Assembly: GCA_019100305.1 (NCBI GenBank)
Contig: JAHRHW010000326.1
Span: 1-5,283 of the forward strand
Direction of reading: 5' to 3'
From: Candidatus Thiodiazotropha taylori
Lineage (GTDB): Bacteria; Pseudomonadota; Gammaproteobacteria; Chromatiales; Chromatiaceae
DNA length: 5,283 nt
Of this stretch, positions 5,216 through 5,283 are shown piece after piece (within the stretch, counting starts at the first letter, position 1; every line of letters starts with the position of its first letter). The notes beneath the pieces were generated by a model. It was not told the origin of the DNA, searched no databases, and saw only the letters and a list, made by a program, of their open reading frames with translations. A program made the position numbers and the translations under genes.

Positions 5216-5283
5216 CTAATTTGTCTGATCCCAGGCATAGATGGCTTCTGCCTTGTTGCCCGGTTCAAAGAAGTGCAGTTGTT
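5216..5283 (-). CDS. C-terminal end of an unrecognised gene (partial)
   Basis: The minus-strand frame entering from the right edge encodes 21 residues, including FFEPGNKAEAIYAWDQ, and then stops with TAG at 5218-5216. The composition is protein-like, and the other two minus-strand frames look less so. I cannot assign a family from so short a piece. About 280 bases separate it from the leader ORF, so it is probably a separate transcription unit from the kinase operon, though on the same strand. Confidence 0.5.
   Translation of the reverse strand, partial: QLHFFEPGNKAEAIYAWDQTN

Noticed and set aside
5210..5220. Fourth copy of the TAGCCT-type repeat near the right-end stop codon
   Set aside because: Only about six bases match and the GATC part is absent.

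Overview
The window looks like chromosomal DNA of a gammaproteobacterium. The polyphosphate kinase reads as a close relative of the E. coli enzyme, and base composition is roughly balanced. A sulfur-oxidising or Chromatiales-like host would fit, but that is a guess. All recognised genes lie on the minus strand, so transcription runs from right to left.

Layout in transcription order. At the right edge (5216-5283) is the last 21 codons of an unrecognised gene. A region of about 280 bases follows (4934-5215) with no gene I can recognise. It holds a -10-like TATAAT, a perfect small hairpin, a 26-bp dyad TTTGCA-N4-ATCGAT-N4-TGCAAA, and one copy of a repeated GATC-n-TAGCCTG motif. Next is a 32-codon small ORF (4835-4933) with a good Shine-Dalgarno, ending 4 bases before the next gene. 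That gene (3637-4830) is a 2-phosphoglycerate kinase with two ATP-cone-like domains in tandem ahead of its P-loop kinase domain. After a 76-base gap comes an archaeal-type (ApgM/COG3635-like) phosphoglycerate mutase (2286-3560), which starts at TTG and has Thr where the family has its catalytic Ser. After a further 93-base gap comes polyphosphate kinase 1 (ppk, 2192 running off the left edge).

How the genes may work together. In methanogens, 2-phosphoglycerate kinase makes 2,3-bisphosphoglycerate (2,3-BPG) from 2-phosphoglycerate and ATP, as the first step to cyclic 2,3-diphosphoglycerate. Here the kinase sits beside an alkaline-phosphatase-superfamily enzyme whose relatives act on phosphoglycerates, and beside ppk, which stores phosphate and energy as polyphosphate. 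My main proposal is a bacterial 2,3-BPG module (make it, interconvert or hydrolyse it) linked to polyphosphate and sensing adenine nucleotides through the paired ATP-cones. The kinase and mutase assignments rest on motifs I can see. The pathway, the altered chemistry and the leader control are inferences. No cyclic-2,3-diphosphoglycerate synthetase is visible in the window.
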